In this document: one piece after another, positions 1 through 9,139 of the stretch
How positions within the stretch are numbered: position 1 is the stretch's first letter
Layout: each line of letters begins with the position of its first letter
DNA from: Paracoccaceae bacterium
Lineage (GTDB): Bacteria > Pseudomonadota > Alphaproteobacteria > Rhodobacterales > Rhodobacteraceae
Length of the DNA stretch: 54,629 nt
NCBI GenBank assembly: GCA_020628545.1
Contig: JAHDEX010000016.1
Coordinates: 14,816 to 69,444 of the forward strand
Direction of reading: 5' to 3'
Made by a program: the position numbers and the translations under genes
Notes under the pieces: model-generated
What the model was told of the DNA's origin: nothing
The model's input: only the letters and a program-made list of their open reading frames with translations
The model's database searches: none

Positions 1-10
1 GGACCTCCCA

Positions 11-385
11 TTGCGCGCCTACCTGTCAGTTCTGGCAATCGCCACGACCCTGCCAAGCACAATCCTTGCCGAACCGATCGCGCTGAAGGCACCGGAAATT
101 GAAACCCTCCTGACGGGTCAAACAATTAGCGGCGACTGGTCGGGCACGTCGTATCGCCAGCTTTTTAATGCAAACGGCCAAACGATTTACGCGCCGGAAA
201 ACGGACAAGTTGAGTATGGACGGTGGCGGGTGAACCATCAGACCGACCAATACGAAAGCTATTGGGAACGCTCAGGCTGGTCGCCATATGGCGTCGCGCA
301 GGACGGGGATACGTTCTTCTGGGTGCAAAGCAACGGGACCTTGCAGGTTTTTGGGGTGGAGGAGGGCGACGATCTCACCAAGTAG
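11..385 (+). CDS. Small secreted protein of unknown function
   Basis: A 124-residue protein beginning at a TTG. Residues 1-20 form a signal peptide (LRAYLSVLAIATTLPSTILA), with likely cleavage before EPIAL. The mature part is about 100 residues, polar and rich in Gly, Trp and Tyr (GDWSGTSY, GRWRVN, YWERSGWSPYG), which suggests a small periplasmic beta-sheet domain. I do not recognise the family. The frame stays open to the left edge and no ribosome site is visible before the TTG, so the true start may lie outside the window. It converges on tpa, and a terminator hairpin lies between them. Confidence 0.6.
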   Translation: MRAYLSVLAIATTLPSTILAEPIALKAPEIETLLTGQTISGDWSGTSYRQLFNANGQTIYAPENGQVEYGRWRVNHQTDQYESYWERSGWSPYGVAQDGDTFFWVQSNGTLQVFGVEEGDDLTK

Positions 386-406
386 TCAGCGACGTCGCTA
401 CGATGC

Positions 407-435
407 AAAAAGGGCGCCGCAACCTGCGACGCCCT
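407..435 (-). terminator. Rho-independent terminator of tpa
   Basis: Arms AGGGCG (411-416) and CGCCCT (430-435) pair. An inner CGC/GCG stem closes an AACCT loop. Read on the minus strand the stem is followed by five T, as expected for a terminator of the aminotransferase gene. On the plus strand it could also stop transcription from the secreted-protein gene, though the T tract there is poor. Confidence 0.7.
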
Positions 436-457
436 CTTAAAAGTCGATAAGAATGTC

Positions 458-1840
458 TTACCCGAGAACCCGGCCAATGGCCTGATCCACCGCATCGGTG
501 ATGTGGTCGATATCGTCCTTTGTGGCGATGAGCGCAGGCGCGAACAGAAGCGTGTTGTTGAACCCGGGCATGGAACGGTTGCTGGCCCCGATCACTACGC
601 CTTGCTGCATGCAGTCACCAACGATGGCCATGACCTGCTTCTCATCCAGCGGCTCTTTCGTGTCGCGGTCTGCGACCAGCTCCGCACCTGCAAAAAGCCC
701 CATCCCGCGCACGTCGCCGATCCACTTGTGCTTTTCCATCAAGCCCTGAAGGTTTTCTTTCAGATGCGCGCCGGAAGACACGGAATTCTCCCGCAGACCT
801 TCTTCGACGATGATGTTCATGTTTTCAATCGCTGCCGCAGGACCTGCCGTGCAGCCCCCGAAGGTCGAGATATCCCTGAAGTAGGACATCTTGTCAGTGT
901 CGTCTTTGAACTGGTCGAACACAGCGTTTGTCGTCACGCAGCAAGAGATCGCCGCATAGCCTGACGCGACACCTTTCGCCATGGTCACAATGTCAGGCTG
1001 GACGCCGAATTGCTGATAGCCGAACCATGTACCGGTGCGGCCTACGCCGCAGACGACTTCGTCGATGTGCAGCAGGATGTCATACTTCTTGCACAGCGCC
1101 TGCACGCCGTCCCAATACCCCACGGGTGGCACGATGATACCGCCGCCTGCCGTAATCGGTTCAAGACACAGCGCGCCAATCGTGTCTGCACCTTCACGCA
1201 AAATGACGTCTTCGATGGCTTTGAGCGATGCTGCTGTATAAGCCTCACCGGTTGAGCCATCTTGGCTGCGATATTCAAGGCAATGCGGGACCTTCACAAA
1301 GCCCGGTGTATAAGGGCCATACTGCGCGTTCCGCTCTTCCTGTCCACCTGCGGACAGGCAGGCCACGGTGGTCCCGTGGTAGTCACGGTCGCGGTACAGG
1401 ATCTTCGACTTCTTGCCGCCATGGTGCTTGTGGCTGATCTGGCGCACCATCTTGAACGCCTTCTCATTCGCCTCAGAGCCAGAGTTGGCATAATAAACCC
1501 GGTCCAGACCCGGCATCTTATCGATCAGCATCTCAGCAAAGGTCGCACCGGGGATCGTGCCCATTGTGCCGCCGAAGAAGCACATTTTGGTAATCTGGTC
1601 TGCGACTGCTTTTGCGATCCGCTCGCGGCCGTACCCGACGTTTACGGTCCAGACCCCGCCGGACACCGCGTCGATGTGTTCCTTGCCCTTGATATCCCAT
1701 ACCTTCAGGCCCTTGCCTTCCACGATGATCCGCGGGTCCATCGCGGCCTCATATGGTTTGTGCTGCGACAGATGGTGCCAGACATGGGCACGATCTGCTT
1801 CCACAATGTGGCCAGGATCATTGACGAAAGACAGGTCCAT
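458..1840 (-). CDS. tpa: Taurine-pyruvate aminotransferase (class III, PLP)
   Basis: A 460-residue fold-type I aminotransferase. It would move the amino group of taurine to pyruvate, giving sulfoacetaldehyde and alanine. The sequence shows NSGSEANEKAFK (119-130) for phosphate binding, DYHGTT near 153, the HIDEV aspartate D260 that contacts the PLP nitrogen, and the Schiff-base lysine K289 in TMAKGVASGY. The GGVWTVNVGYGR, YRDRDYHGTT and FRDISTFGGCT stretches match remembered Tpa sequences more closely than generic omega-aminotransferases. Length is normal. GGAG sits about 8 bases before the ATG. No tauABC, xsc or tauR lies in the window, so it stands apart from the usual taurine cluster. A related omega-amino acid substrate cannot be excluded. 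Confidence 0.8.
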   Translation of the reverse strand: MDLSFVNDPGHIVEADRAHVWHHLSQHKPYEAAMDPRIIVEGKGLKVWDIKGKEHIDAVSGGVWTVNVGYGRERIAKAVADQITKMCFFGGTMGTIPGATFAEMLIDKMPGLDRVYYANSGSEANEKAFKMVRQISHKHHGGKKSKILYRDRDYHGTTVACLSAGGQEERNAQYGPYTPGFVKVPHCLEYRSQDGSTGEAYTAASLKAIEDVILREGADTIGALCLEPITAGGGIIVPPVGYWDGVQALCKKYDILLHIDEVVCGVGRTGTWFGYQQFGVQPDIVTMAKGVASGYAAISCCVTTNAVFDQFKDDTDKMSYFRDISTFGGCTAGPAAAIENMNIIVEEGLRENSVSSGAHLKENLQGLMEKHKWIGDVRGMGLFAGAELVADRDTKEPLDEKQVMAIVGDCMQQGVVIGASNRSMPGFNNTLLFAPALIATKDDIDHITDAVDQAIGRVLG

Positions 1841-2177
1841 TTGAACGCTCCGATCTTGCAGGGTGACAGGCGAATCTCATGTTGAGGGTTTCGTCCCGGT
1901 TTGGATGATTTGACAGTTTCGGTCTTGATTGCAGTAGGGCCAGTGCGGGTGCATACGTAAGGCCAGTCGGCGATGTCCACCTTTTGGGCACCGTAGCATA
2001 AAATCGCGCCGCAAGCGATGATGCACCTCGCGGCGCATGACAAACATCGCTGTTTGACAGGCTGGTCGCGCAGGTGCTCGTGCCTTGGCCATCGGGTCTG
2101 ATCAGCAATTCTCCGTCTCGTCGCGGTGCATCTTGTTTTGGCTTGCGTCTGATGCGGGAGGCTGATTTCCAACCTGC
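1841..2177. other. Divergent intergenic region without a supported gene
   Basis: These 337 bases separate tpa (leftward) from the NYN gene (rightward) and should hold both promoters. Two TTGACA hexamers occur on the plus strand (about 1910 and 2053), but neither has a convincing -10 at the right distance. Short open frames here have no recognisable protein and no good ribosome site. I saw no TauR-type CTGGAC repeats. Confidence 0.5.
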
Positions 2178-2696
2178 ATGATCACAGATCCAGCCTTGCT
2201 GTTACTTCTCGCCATTTTGGTGGTCGCATTTGTTGCACGCCGCGCTTTTGAGCGGCTTGGACAGCGCGGTAGGACCCCCGCTTCCGACACACCGCCCCCG
2301 AATGCGATTGTTCTCGACGGGTCCAACGTGATGCATTGGAATGGTGATCCGTCTGCCAAGGTCTTGTCGCGTGTTCTACGCGACCTCGAAAAGAAAGGTC
2401 TGACCCCCATCGTCTTTTTCGACGCCAATGTTGGCTACAAATTGGGTGACCAATACATGGATGAAGCCCGATTGGGCCGGCTCATCAAACTACCGCCTGA
2501 ACAAATTTGCGTTGTCGCGAAGGGGGTTGTCGCTGATGAGATGCTTCTCGCTTTTGCGGCACACCACGGGCTCCGCGTTGTCAGCAATGATCGCTATCGG
2601 GACTGGCGGGTGACGTATCCGCATTTGGCCAAAAAGGGCAGTGTGGTCCGCGGCGAATTCACTGAGGGTGCCGTCAAATGGCGTAATAAATTATGA
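2178..2696 (+). CDS. Membrane-anchored NYN/PIN-like (Regnase-type) ribonuclease
   Basis: A 172-residue protein with one N-terminal membrane helix (about 5-20, ALLLLLAILVVAFVA) and a short basic linker. A Zc3h12a-like NYN domain follows from about residue 42. The acidic residues of the PIN-like active site are visible: D47 in VLDGSNV, D82 in VFFDANV, D120 in VVADEML, D138 and D142 in VVSNDRYRDW. The last motif closely resembles VVSNDTYRD of animal Regnase-1. This predicts a Mg-dependent endoribonuclease held at the inner membrane with its domain in the cytoplasm. Its RNA target is unknown. The stop overlaps the converging HugZ-like gene by 6 bases. Confidence 0.75.
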   Translation: MITDPALLLLLAILVVAFVARRAFERLGQRGRTPASDTPPPNAIVLDGSNVMHWNGDPSAKVLSRVLRDLEKKGLTPIVFFDANVGYKLGDQYMDEARLGRLIKLPPEQICVVAKGVVADEMLLAFAAHHGLRVVSNDRYRDWRVTYPHLAKKGSVVRGEFTEGAVKWRNKL

Positions 2697-3149
2697 GGTC
2701 AGATCGTCCGGGCCGAGTCTGAAAGCTTTGCCAAAACCACCGTTCAGGTCGATGCCGGTTGGGGTTAGACGGAACATCTGGAAATCAGCGAAATCATAGT
2801 AAAGCTGCGCCTTGGGGATCGCCAAGAGCCACTTGTCCCTCAATGCAGCTTTGTCGACCCGTTCAGCTTGCCCTGTCACGGTCATACGCGGATGTGTCAA
2901 CGGATCGCCCTTGTCACCCGGTTCGCCGATCAAAAGCGCGCAATGTGCGTTGGCCAGCAAGGCCTGAGTGTGCAGTGACAGGGTCGAGATGAGGGTCAAG
3001 ACCGTCCAGCCCTCAGCCATCACAGCGACGCGGCTGACGTAGGGATGCCCGGTCTCCGGATGAGCGACGCTTAGCGCCCCGAAGCGCGCGGTCTTCATAA
3101 GGGTGCTCGCAAGTGCGATGGCCGATTGCGTTGTGGGATTGATCGTCAT
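2691..3149 (-). CDS. HugZ-like pyridoxamine 5'-phosphate oxidase-fold protein
   Basis: A 152-residue protein with the split-barrel flavin- or heme-binding fold. The N-terminal ALASTLMKTARFGALS and GHPYVSRVA stretches and the central HPRMTVTGQAERV are characteristic of the HugZ/heme-utilisation group. The YDFADFQMFRLTPTGIDLNGGFGKAF tail region (about 115-142) is also typical of it. It may bind heme or a flavin, but no catalytic assignment follows from sequence. Its ATG overlaps the stop of the upstream periplasmic protein by 4 bases (ATGA), so the two are probably co-translated. Confidence 0.72.
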   Translation of the reverse strand: MTINPTTQSAIALASTLMKTARFGALSVAHPETGHPYVSRVAVMAEGWTVLTLISTLSLHTQALLANAHCALLIGEPGDKGDPLTHPRMTVTGQAERVDKAALRDKWLLAIPKAQLYYDFADFQMFRLTPTGIDLNGGFGKAFRLGPDDLTS

Positions 3150-3580
3150 GATGTCTTCGGACTGGGGCAGGCGTTAAAGGCGGCAACTGGTTCCGCGGCA
3201 TCAACGGTCGACACGGTCGCCGATTGATCCCCAAGCATTGCCGTCATGCGGTCATTCAAGGCAATCCCGGCCAAGACATTGCCGAAACCCGTATCAGTGA
3301 CCGACAAGCTGCCGTCCTGAGTTGCCACGACATGCTGGTCAGTCCCAATCGTCAGCGCTTGCGGACCTTCAAAGCGGATCTGAAAAATGGCGTCATCCTG
3401 CCAGCCGCCAGCCTTGGTTAACTTGATAGCGTAGAGACCTGTTGGCGGGTCAAACGTGACAACAACCTGGGTCGCGCCTTCCTGGTGCGACAGCGTGCAA
3501 ATCGCTGTCTCTTCAAACGTCCACGCCACCGCAGTCCGGGCAGGGCACATCATTGCGATCGCCAACAACCATCTGCGCAT
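3146..3580 (-). CDS. Periplasmic protein of unknown function
   Basis: I chose the second ATG (MRRWLLAIAMM) because GGAGAG lies about 8 bases before it. This gives 144 residues. Residues 1-19 are a signal peptide ending TAVA before WTFEE. The mature part has two Cys (in ICTLSH and FNACPSPK) that could form one disulfide, and beta-rich sequence such as TQVVVTFDPPTGLYAIKLT. A start 8 codons earlier (3604) is possible. I do not recognise the family. It is translationally coupled to the HugZ-like gene downstream. Confidence 0.6.
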   Translation of the reverse strand: MRRWLLAIAMMCPARTAVAWTFEETAICTLSHQEGATQVVVTFDPPTGLYAIKLTKAGGWQDDAIFQIRFEGPQALTIGTDQHVVATQDGSLSVTDTGFGNVLAGIALNDRMTAMLGDQSATVSTVDAAEPVAAFNACPSPKTS

Positions 3581-3622
3581 CTTGCTCTCCGCTGTTTTTG
3601 TCATGAAGCGGAATGTAGCGGT

Positions 3623-3961
3623 TTATGTGACCCTGACCATCAGGATCATTGCTGCGAGGGCACACGCAATCCCCGCGATCTCTCGAAAATACAGCTTTTC
3701 ATCGAACCAAACGACGCCCATCAAACACAAGGCGAGGAGCGTCAGCATGGAATAGGCGACCCCCGCTTGCGCGAGCGAGATGTGGCGCATCGCGTAGAAC
3801 CAGAGCAAAGCAGAGGCCGCATAAATGCCCATACCTGCAAGCACCGGCGATGAGAGTAAGGGTCGGCCGGTATCGGCCGCGATCTTGAGCACTGCATCGC
3901 CAGCAAGGACGACCAAGGCGGTAAGGAGACTAAATAATAAACCAGCAACGAGGTGAGACAT
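3623..3961 (-). CDS. Small DMT-superfamily (EamA/SMR-like) membrane protein
   Basis: The start at MSHLVAGLL is preceded by AAGGAAG, giving 112 residues with four predicted helices (about 4-24, 32-52, 58-80, 90-110). This is the size of an SMR protein or a half EamA unit. GDAVLKIAAD in helix 1 and YSMLTLLALCLMGVVWFDEKL with REIAGIACALAAMILM near the end fit the drug/metabolite transporter superfamily. Helix 1 carries Asp rather than the SMR glutamate. It probably works as a dimer in the inner membrane. The substrate is unknown, and no second SMR gene sits beside it. Confidence 0.65.
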   Translation of the reverse strand: MSHLVAGLLFSLLTALVVLAGDAVLKIAADTGRPLLSSPVLAGMGIYAASALLWFYAMRHISLAQAGVAYSMLTLLALCLMGVVWFDEKLYFREIAGIACALAAMILMVRVT

Positions 3962-4381
3962 TGGTCTTCCTTCGTTATGAGGGCGCGAAGAATGGGTGCG
4001 CCGGAGTTTCGGATAGGAGGAGGTTACCCTACGGAAGCCTTGGGCGGCAGTCTGGTTTTGCATACCCGGAGCGTGGCAAAATCAATAAAATTTGGTCAAG
4101 TGCCACCAGCGAATAATCCGGAGGATGAGTTCGCGGTCACAAGAGAAGACTATCCGGCCGCCATCCTTGATGACTTGAAAGCCGCGCCGCATAACATCGG
4201 CGCGGAGCGCTTGAATGTCGCAGGACCTTTCAACATCGCGAGTCCTTCGCCGGATCACACCACCTCGCTACACCTGCTTCGCGGCAAACGCGTCGAGAAA
4301 CCAGGCTTCCAGATTGAGGAGCGACGTCGGTGGTTCCATCCCGGAATGTTAGGATGACCTGGTTAACGCGGGATGATGCAG
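3962..4381. other. 420-base region without a supported gene
   Basis: The region lies between the DMT gene start and the 3' end of uvrB. An open plus-strand frame (to 4357) reads NPEDEFAVTREDYPAAILDD but begins antisense to the DMT gene. A short minus-strand frame with GTG start (about 4263 to 4092) reads MRRGFQVIKDGGRIVF in part. Neither has a ribosome site or a recognisable family. The segment could hold a decayed gene, and its third-position G+C looks lower than in neighbouring genes. Confidence 0.4.
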
Positions 4382-6586
4382 TTACCGCTTCCGCCGCTTC
4401 ACATTACCACCCCGTTGACCCGGACGTCCCGCTGTTGACCGACCGGCTGCTTTGTTGGCGTCGTCGACCGCCTTTTCGACAGCTTGCTGCCGCGCGAGCG
4501 GGTCATCAGAAACGACAAGATCAACAGTTTCAAGGCGCTTGATCTCATCGCGCAGGCGAGCCGCCTCTTCGAACTCAAGGTTTTCCGCTGCCTTACGCAT
4601 ATCGGTGCGCAGCCCGTCCAGCACCGCTTGCAGGTTTGCGCCCGCTTGCGGCTTGTCGACCTTTGCGGTGACGCGGTTCATATCGACGTCGCCTTTGTAA
4701 AGTCCTGCAAGGATATCCTCGACGTTCTTCTTGACCGTCTGCGGCGTGATGCCGTGTTCCTCGTTGTAGGCGATTTGCTTGGCACGACGGCGCTCAGTTT
4801 CCTTGATCGCGCGGTCCATCGAGCCTGTGATGCGGTCGGCGTACATGATGACGCGGCCGTCGGCATTTCGTGCGGCGCGACCAACGGTCTGCACCAATGA
4901 GGTCTCAGAGCGCAGGAAGCCTTCTTTGTCAGCGTCAAGGATCGCGACCAAACCGCATTCAGGGATGTCGAGCCCTTCGCGTAGGAGGTTGATCCCGATC
5001 AACACGTCAAATGCGCCAAGGCGCAGGTCTCGCAGGATTTCGATGCGTTCAATCGTATCAATGTCGCTGTGCATATAGCGGACCTTGATGCCCTGTTCGT
5101 GCATATACTCGGTCAAGTCTTCGGCCATGCGTTTGGTGAGTGTTGTCACCAAGGTGCGATAGCCATCCGCGGCCACCTTGCGCACTTCGTCCAGCAGGTC
5201 ATCGACCTGCATTTCGACAGGTCGGATTTCAATATTGGGGTCGATAAGGCCCGTGGGACGGATGATCTGTTCGGTGAAGACACCACCTGCCTGTTCCAAT
5301 TCCCACGCGGCGGGAGTCGCAGAGACAAAGATAGATTGCGGGCGCATCGCGTCCCACTCTTCGAATTTCAGGGGCCGGTTGTCCATGCAGGACGGCAGAC
5401 GGAAACCATGCTCGGCGAGCGTGAACTTGCGGCGATAGTCGCCTTTGTACATGCCACCGATTTGCGGAACCGAAACGTGGGATTCATCCGCGAAGACGAG
5501 CGCATGGTCGGGGATAAACTCAAACAATGTGGGCGGCGGTTCGCCGGGCGCGCGTCCGGTCAAGTAGCGCGAGTAGTTTTCGATGCCGTTGCAGACGCCC
5601 GTCGCTTCGAGCATTTCGAGGTCGAAGTTCGTGCGTTGCTCGAGGCGCTGTGCTTCCAGCAGTTTGCCATCCGCTACGAGTTGGTCGAGACGAATCCGGA
5701 GTTCCTTTTTGATCCCAATAATTGCCTGCTGCATCGTTGGACGCGGTGTCACGTAGTGGGAGTTCGCGTAGATGCGGACTTTCTCAAATGTGTCGGTCTT
5801 TTCGCCTGTGAGCGGGTCAAACTCGGTAATGCTTTCCAGTTCTTCACCAAAAAACGACAGCTTCCAGGCGCGGTCGTCGAGGTGAGCAGGCCAGATTTCG
5901 AGGCTATCGCCACGCACGCGGAAAGCGCCGCGCTGGAAGGCCTGATCGTTGCGGCGGTATTGCTGCGCAACCAGATCTGCAATGATCCCGCGCTGGTCGT
6001 AGTCCCGGCCAACGTGGATGTCTTGCGTCATCGCGCCGTAGGTTTCCACCGACCCGATGCCGTAGATACAAGAAACGGAGGCGACGATGATGACATCATC
6101 ACGTTCCAAAAGCGCCCGCGTTGCAGAATGGCGCATACGGTCGATCTGTTCGTTAATCTGGCTTTCTTTTTCAATGTAGGTGTCAGACCGCGCCACATAG
6201 GCTTCGGGCTGATAGTAGTCGTAGTACGATACAAAGTATTCGACGGCGTTGTCGGGGAAGAAGCCTTTGAACTCCCCATATAGCTGCGCTGCAAGGGTCT
6301 TGTTCGGTGCGAGAATGATGGCAGGGCGTTGAGTTTCTTCGATCACCTTGGCCATGGTGAAAGTTTTCCCGGTGCCAGTAGCGCCCAGAAGGACCTGATC
6401 GCGGTCACCATTGTTCACGCCTTCTGCCAATTCGGCAATCGCTGTTGGCTGGTCGCCCGCCGCGTCGAACTCTGTCACCATTTTGAATTGCTTGCCGCCT
6501 TCGAGCTTTTCGCGCGTTTTGACGTCAGGGGCAGGGTTCGACAAAAACTTGTGGACCGCGTCGGCGGCGAGGTCGATGTCAGACAT
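4382..6586 (-). CDS. uvrB: Excinuclease ABC subunit B
   Basis: A 734-residue UvrB, the damage-verification helicase-like subunit of nucleotide excision repair. The Walker A motif GATGTGKT is at 68-75. The beta-hairpin tip [10 protein letters not shown] (121-130) clamps DNA. Helicase motifs ADESH, SATPA and [10 protein letters not shown] follow. The C-terminal UVR domain ([17 protein letters not shown]) contacts UvrC/UvrA. An N-terminal addition of about 30 residues and a basic tail (NVKRRKR) extend it beyond the E. coli length of 673. No GTTC-N7-GTTC type LexA box is visible in the 150 bases upstream. Confidence 0.98.
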   Translation of the reverse strand: MSDIDLAADAVHKFLSNPAPDVKTREKLEGGKQFKMVTEFDAAGDQPTAIAELAEGVNNGDRDQVLLGATGTGKTFTMAKVIEETQRPAIILAPNKTLAAQLYGEFKGFFPDNAVEYFVSYYDYYQPEAYVARSDTYIEKESQINEQIDRMRHSATRALLERDDVIIVASVSCIYGIGSVETYGAMTQDIHVGRDYDQRGIIADLVAQQYRRNDQAFQRGAFRVRGDSLEIWPAHLDDRAWKLSFFGEELESITEFDPLTGEKTDTFEKVRIYANSHYVTPRPTMQQAIIGIKKELRIRLDQLVADGKLLEAQRLEQRTNFDLEMLEATGVCNGIENYSRYLTGRAPGEPPPTLFEFIPDHALVFADESHVSVPQIGGMYKGDYRRKFTLAEHGFRLPSCMDNRPLKFEEWDAMRPQSIFVSATPAAWELEQAGGVFTEQIIRPTGLIDPNIEIRPVEMQVDDLLDEVRKVAADGYRTLVTTLTKRMAEDLTEYMHEQGIKVRYMHSDIDTIERIEILRDLRLGAFDVLIGINLLREGLDIPECGLVAILDADKEGFLRSETSLVQTVGRAARNADGRVIMYADRITGSMDRAIKETERRRAKQIAYNEEHGITPQTVKKNVEDILAGLYKGDVDMNRVTAKVDKPQAGANLQAVLDGLRTDMRKAAENLEFEEAARLRDEIKRLETVDLVVSDDPLARQQAVEKAVDDANKAAGRSTAGRPGQRGGNVKRRKR

Positions 6587-6743
6587 GGCAGTATCCTTTG
6601 GGGTTACTGCACACTTGTCATTCTTCGCAGTAGCTTCAACCCCCTAGGACAGATTGTCTTATGCCGATCGGCAGGACCTTTTTATGGTGGCGCAAGCCCT
6701 CATGAGCGGTAGACATTCTTGCCAGGCGATCCGGGAACCGGCC

Positions 6744-8471
6744 CTATGCGGCGAGACCATGATCTCTGGCTTTGGAATTCTGCGAGCCAATCTCGAATTT
6801 AGCGACCAGCGCAGAAAGAGCGTTCGCTTGGTCTAGCAAGTTCTGGCTCGCAGCATTTGCTTCTTCCGCCATGCCCGCGTTGCGCTGTGTCACCTGATCG
6901 AGGTTCGCGACACCGGCGTTGATTTCATAGAGCTTGGAGGATTGATCTTCCGCGCTATCTGCAATCTCAGATGTCAGCGAGGCGATTTGGACGACGCGTT
7001 CTGTGATCGATGTCAGTGCGCTGCCGGTCTCATCGACCAGCTTGACACCATTCGCGACTTCGACGGAGCTTTCCTCTATCAATGCCGTGATTTCTTTCGC
7101 GGCCTCTGTGGTACGCTGGGCGAGCGCGCGGACTTCTGACGCCACGACTGCAAATCCACGACCGGCGTCCCCGGCACGGGCAGCTTCGACCCCAGCGTTG
7201 AGAGCTAACAGATTTGTTTGGAAAGCGATATCGTCGATCACCACGATGATGTCGGAGATTTGACTCGAGGATTTTTTGATCCCGGTCATGGCTTCGACCG
7301 TTTGACGGACCACAACACCGCTTTGTGCGGTCTCAGTGCGTGCTGTTTTGACAATCCCCTCAACCTCGCGAGAGCCGTCCGCTGCAGCTTTGACACCGGT
7401 GGTCAGGTCATCGAGCGCCGCCGCGGTTTCCTCTAAGGTCGCGGCCTGATTTTCGGAACGGCGCGACAAAGCGTCAGAGTGGCTGCCGATCTCTGTTGAT
7501 GCGTCGCGGATCTGGTCTGCAAGCGTCACAACCTCGCTCATCGCGTTTCGGAATGAGGAAGTCGCGCTGTTATAATCGTCAACCAGACCGGCATAGTCCG
7601 GTGCAAAGTCGCCTTTCAGTTCCGTCCGCAGGTTGCCAGAGGAAAGCGATTTGAGAGAGGTGCGAAGGGCGCTGATGACTGTCTTTTGTTCACGCTGCTT
7701 CAGTGCCGCTTCCTCCGTTTGCGCGCGCGCCTGTTCGAGGCCCACACGCATGACGTCGAGATGCCCTGCGATCATGCCGACCTCGTCACCACGGTCCACG
7801 CCTTCTATGGCAGTTGAATAGTCGCCTTTCGAAACGCGTTGCACCGACTTCGCAAGGTTGTTGAGGGGGCGACCGAGAATGCGGTTAAGAAAGTAGGCGT
7901 TTGCAGCGAGAGCGACCGACAGCAGCAGACCCGCAGCCGCCAAGACCGTCAATGCTTCGTTTTGAATTCGCGCAGTCAGACCTGCTGTCGACCAGTCGAT
8001 GGCCAAGGCCCCGACAACCATTCCGCCTTCGTCGAAAATGGGTGCACCTATGTCGATTGCCGCGTAATCCTTTACGACAGACCCCGTGCGCAGAGCGCGT
8101 GAGGCCAGAACTGTCAGGGTGCTTTTGTCGGTGGCTGAGATGGCGGAGGACTCATAAAAGAGATCGCCTGACTCCAGTAGGACCACTGCACCGTCAGCAA
8201 GACCGCCTACGTCGAACAGCAGGCGTGACATTTCGTTTTCGACGCTTGCTGTATCGCTGCGTAAAAGTGGGGCTGCCAAACTTGATGCCGAGGAATGCAT
8301 GTTGCTGAGCGACATAGTTGAAACGATGTCAAATGACGCCGACAGTTTTTCACGATAGTTCATGTACCCGACAATCGTGACAAGGATCGCAGCGGTCGTT
8401 GCAACGATCAAAAGGCATCTCGCATAGATTGATTTCAAGAACCCCTGCCGAGGGAGTGTAGTATCAGACAC
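6744..8471 (-). CDS. Methyl-accepting chemotaxis protein
   Basis: I chose a GTG start with AGGA about 9 bases upstream, giving 575 residues. A TTG start 8 codons earlier (8495) is also open. TM1 (about 17-38) and TM2 (about 172-194) bracket a periplasmic sensor of about 130 residues that resembles a single-Cache/PAS-like fold. A HAMP domain ([17 protein letters not shown]) follows, and then the signalling hairpin with the invariant tip around [18 protein letters not shown]. The C terminus ends LAA with no CheR-binding pentapeptide. Ligand unknown. It is monocistronic and no other che gene is in the window. Confidence 0.93.
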   Translation of the reverse strand: MSDTTLPRQGFLKSIYARCLLIVATTAAILVTIVGYMNYREKLSASFDIVSTMSLSNMHSSASSLAAPLLRSDTASVENEMSRLLFDVGGLADGAVVLLESGDLFYESSAISATDKSTLTVLASRALRTGSVVKDYAAIDIGAPIFDEGGMVVGALAIDWSTAGLTARIQNEALTVLAAAGLLLSVALAANAYFLNRILGRPLNNLAKSVQRVSKGDYSTAIEGVDRGDEVGMIAGHLDVMRVGLEQARAQTEEAALKQREQKTVISALRTSLKSLSSGNLRTELKGDFAPDYAGLVDDYNSATSSFRNAMSEVVTLADQIRDASTEIGSHSDALSRRSENQAATLEETAAALDDLTTGVKAAADGSREVEGIVKTARTETAQSGVVVRQTVEAMTGIKKSSSQISDIIVVIDDIAFQTNLLALNAGVEAARAGDAGRGFAVVASEVRALAQRTTEAAKEITALIEESSVEVANGVKLVDETGSALTSITERVVQIASLTSEIADSAEDQSSKLYEINAGVANLDQVTQRNAGMAEEANAASQNLLDQANALSALVAKFEIGSQNSKARDHGLAA

Positions 8472-8621
8472 GATCCGCTTTCCTTTTGTCCACAATGCAC
8501 GTGGGTTTGTCCCTCAGCACCATCACTAAGAAGAAAGGCTTATGATGGCGTTAAGCGGACTTGCGCAAATGCTTGCACAGGCGAGCATTTTCTTTGCATA
8601 AGGGCCGCGAAGGAGACTCCG

Positions 8622-8933
8622 ATGCGCGCACGTATTTATCGCCCTGCCCGAACCGCCATGTCGTCTGGCACTGCCAAGACGAAAACCTGGGTGCTTGAGC
8701 ATGTGAACGAGACCGCGCGCGAGGTGGACCCGCTGATGGGTTGGACATCCAACGCGGATACGCAAAGCCAGGTGAGGTTGACCTTCGACACCAAGGAAGC
8801 AGCGCTGGATTACGCAAAGCATCACGGGATCGATGCCGTCGTGCAGGACCCCAAGCCGCGCAAGGCGAATATCCGGCCCGGCGGCTATGGCGAGAATTTT
8901 GCAACGAACCGCCGTGGTGCCTGGACACATTAG
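8622..8933 (+). CDS. Complex I NDUFS4-family accessory subunit
   Basis: A 103-residue protein of the ETC complex I subunit family (mitochondrial NDUFS4/18 kDa). It sits at the NuoG/peripheral arm in alphaproteobacterial NADH dehydrogenase. Diagnostic features are the opening [16 protein letters not shown], the WVLEH turn, [15 protein letters not shown] (about 38-52), [15 protein letters not shown], and the tail [26 protein letters not shown] precedes the ATG by about 8 bases. It is a single gene ahead of tRNA-Arg, away from any nuo operon. Confidence 0.9.
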   Translation: MRARIYRPARTAMSSGTAKTKTWVLEHVNETAREVDPLMGWTSNADTQSQVRLTFDTKEAALDYAKHHGIDAVVQDPKPRKANIRPGGYGENFATNRRGAWTH

Positions 8934-8982
8934 CATTGCAAGCCTTGCTTGGGCTGCGGCAACACGCCATATCAGGCGCAGC

Positions 8983-9059
8983 GGTCCGGTAGCTCAACTG
9001 GATAGAGCAGCTGACTTCTAATCAGCAGGCTGAGGGTTCGAGTCCTTCCCGGATCGCCA
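8983..9059 (+). tRNA. tRNA-Arg (anticodon TCT)
   Basis: Acceptor arms GGTCCGG (8983-8989) and CCGGATC (9049-9055) pair with one G-T. The discriminator is G and the CCA is encoded (9057-9059). D stem GCTC/GAGC, anticodon loop CTTCTAA with anticodon TCT, and T arm GAGGG-TTCGAGT-CCTTC complete the cloverleaf. It reads AGA codons (and AGG by wobble), which are rare in high-G+C genomes. No duplicated 3' end marking an integrated element is seen nearby. Confidence 0.96.
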
Positions 9060-9139
9060 CGACCAAGCGGGCTCGCTGATACCAGCAGACCTCGCCCATA
9101 TCGTTCCCCTTTTTTGATATTGAACTGGTTGGAAGTGAA

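Noticed and set aside
1818..2172. Overlapping minus-strand frames upstream of tpa
   Set aside because: Composition is unlike a protein (rich in Cys, Arg and Pro). They overlap the promoter region and have no ribosome site.
3953..4357. 134-residue plus-strand reading frame
   Set aside because: It starts antisense to the DMT transporter gene, has no ribosome site and shows no recognisable family. I kept it only as a remark on the gene-free stretch.
5069..6283. 404-codon plus-strand frame inside uvrB
   Set aside because: It is the antisense shadow of a certain uvrB gene. High-G+C codon bias creates long open antisense frames.
6587..6743. SOS (LexA) box upstream of uvrB
   Set aside because: No GTTC-N7-GTTC or its complement is visible.
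8981..9057. tRNA boundaries two bases earlier with acceptor GCGGTCC
   Set aside because: Those arms can also pair, but the TA at positions 8-9 and the encoded CCA fit only if the tRNA begins at 8983.
8983..9139. tRNA-Arg as an integration site for a mobile element
   Set aside because: No integrase gene, no repeat of the tRNA 3' end and ordinary genes on both sides.
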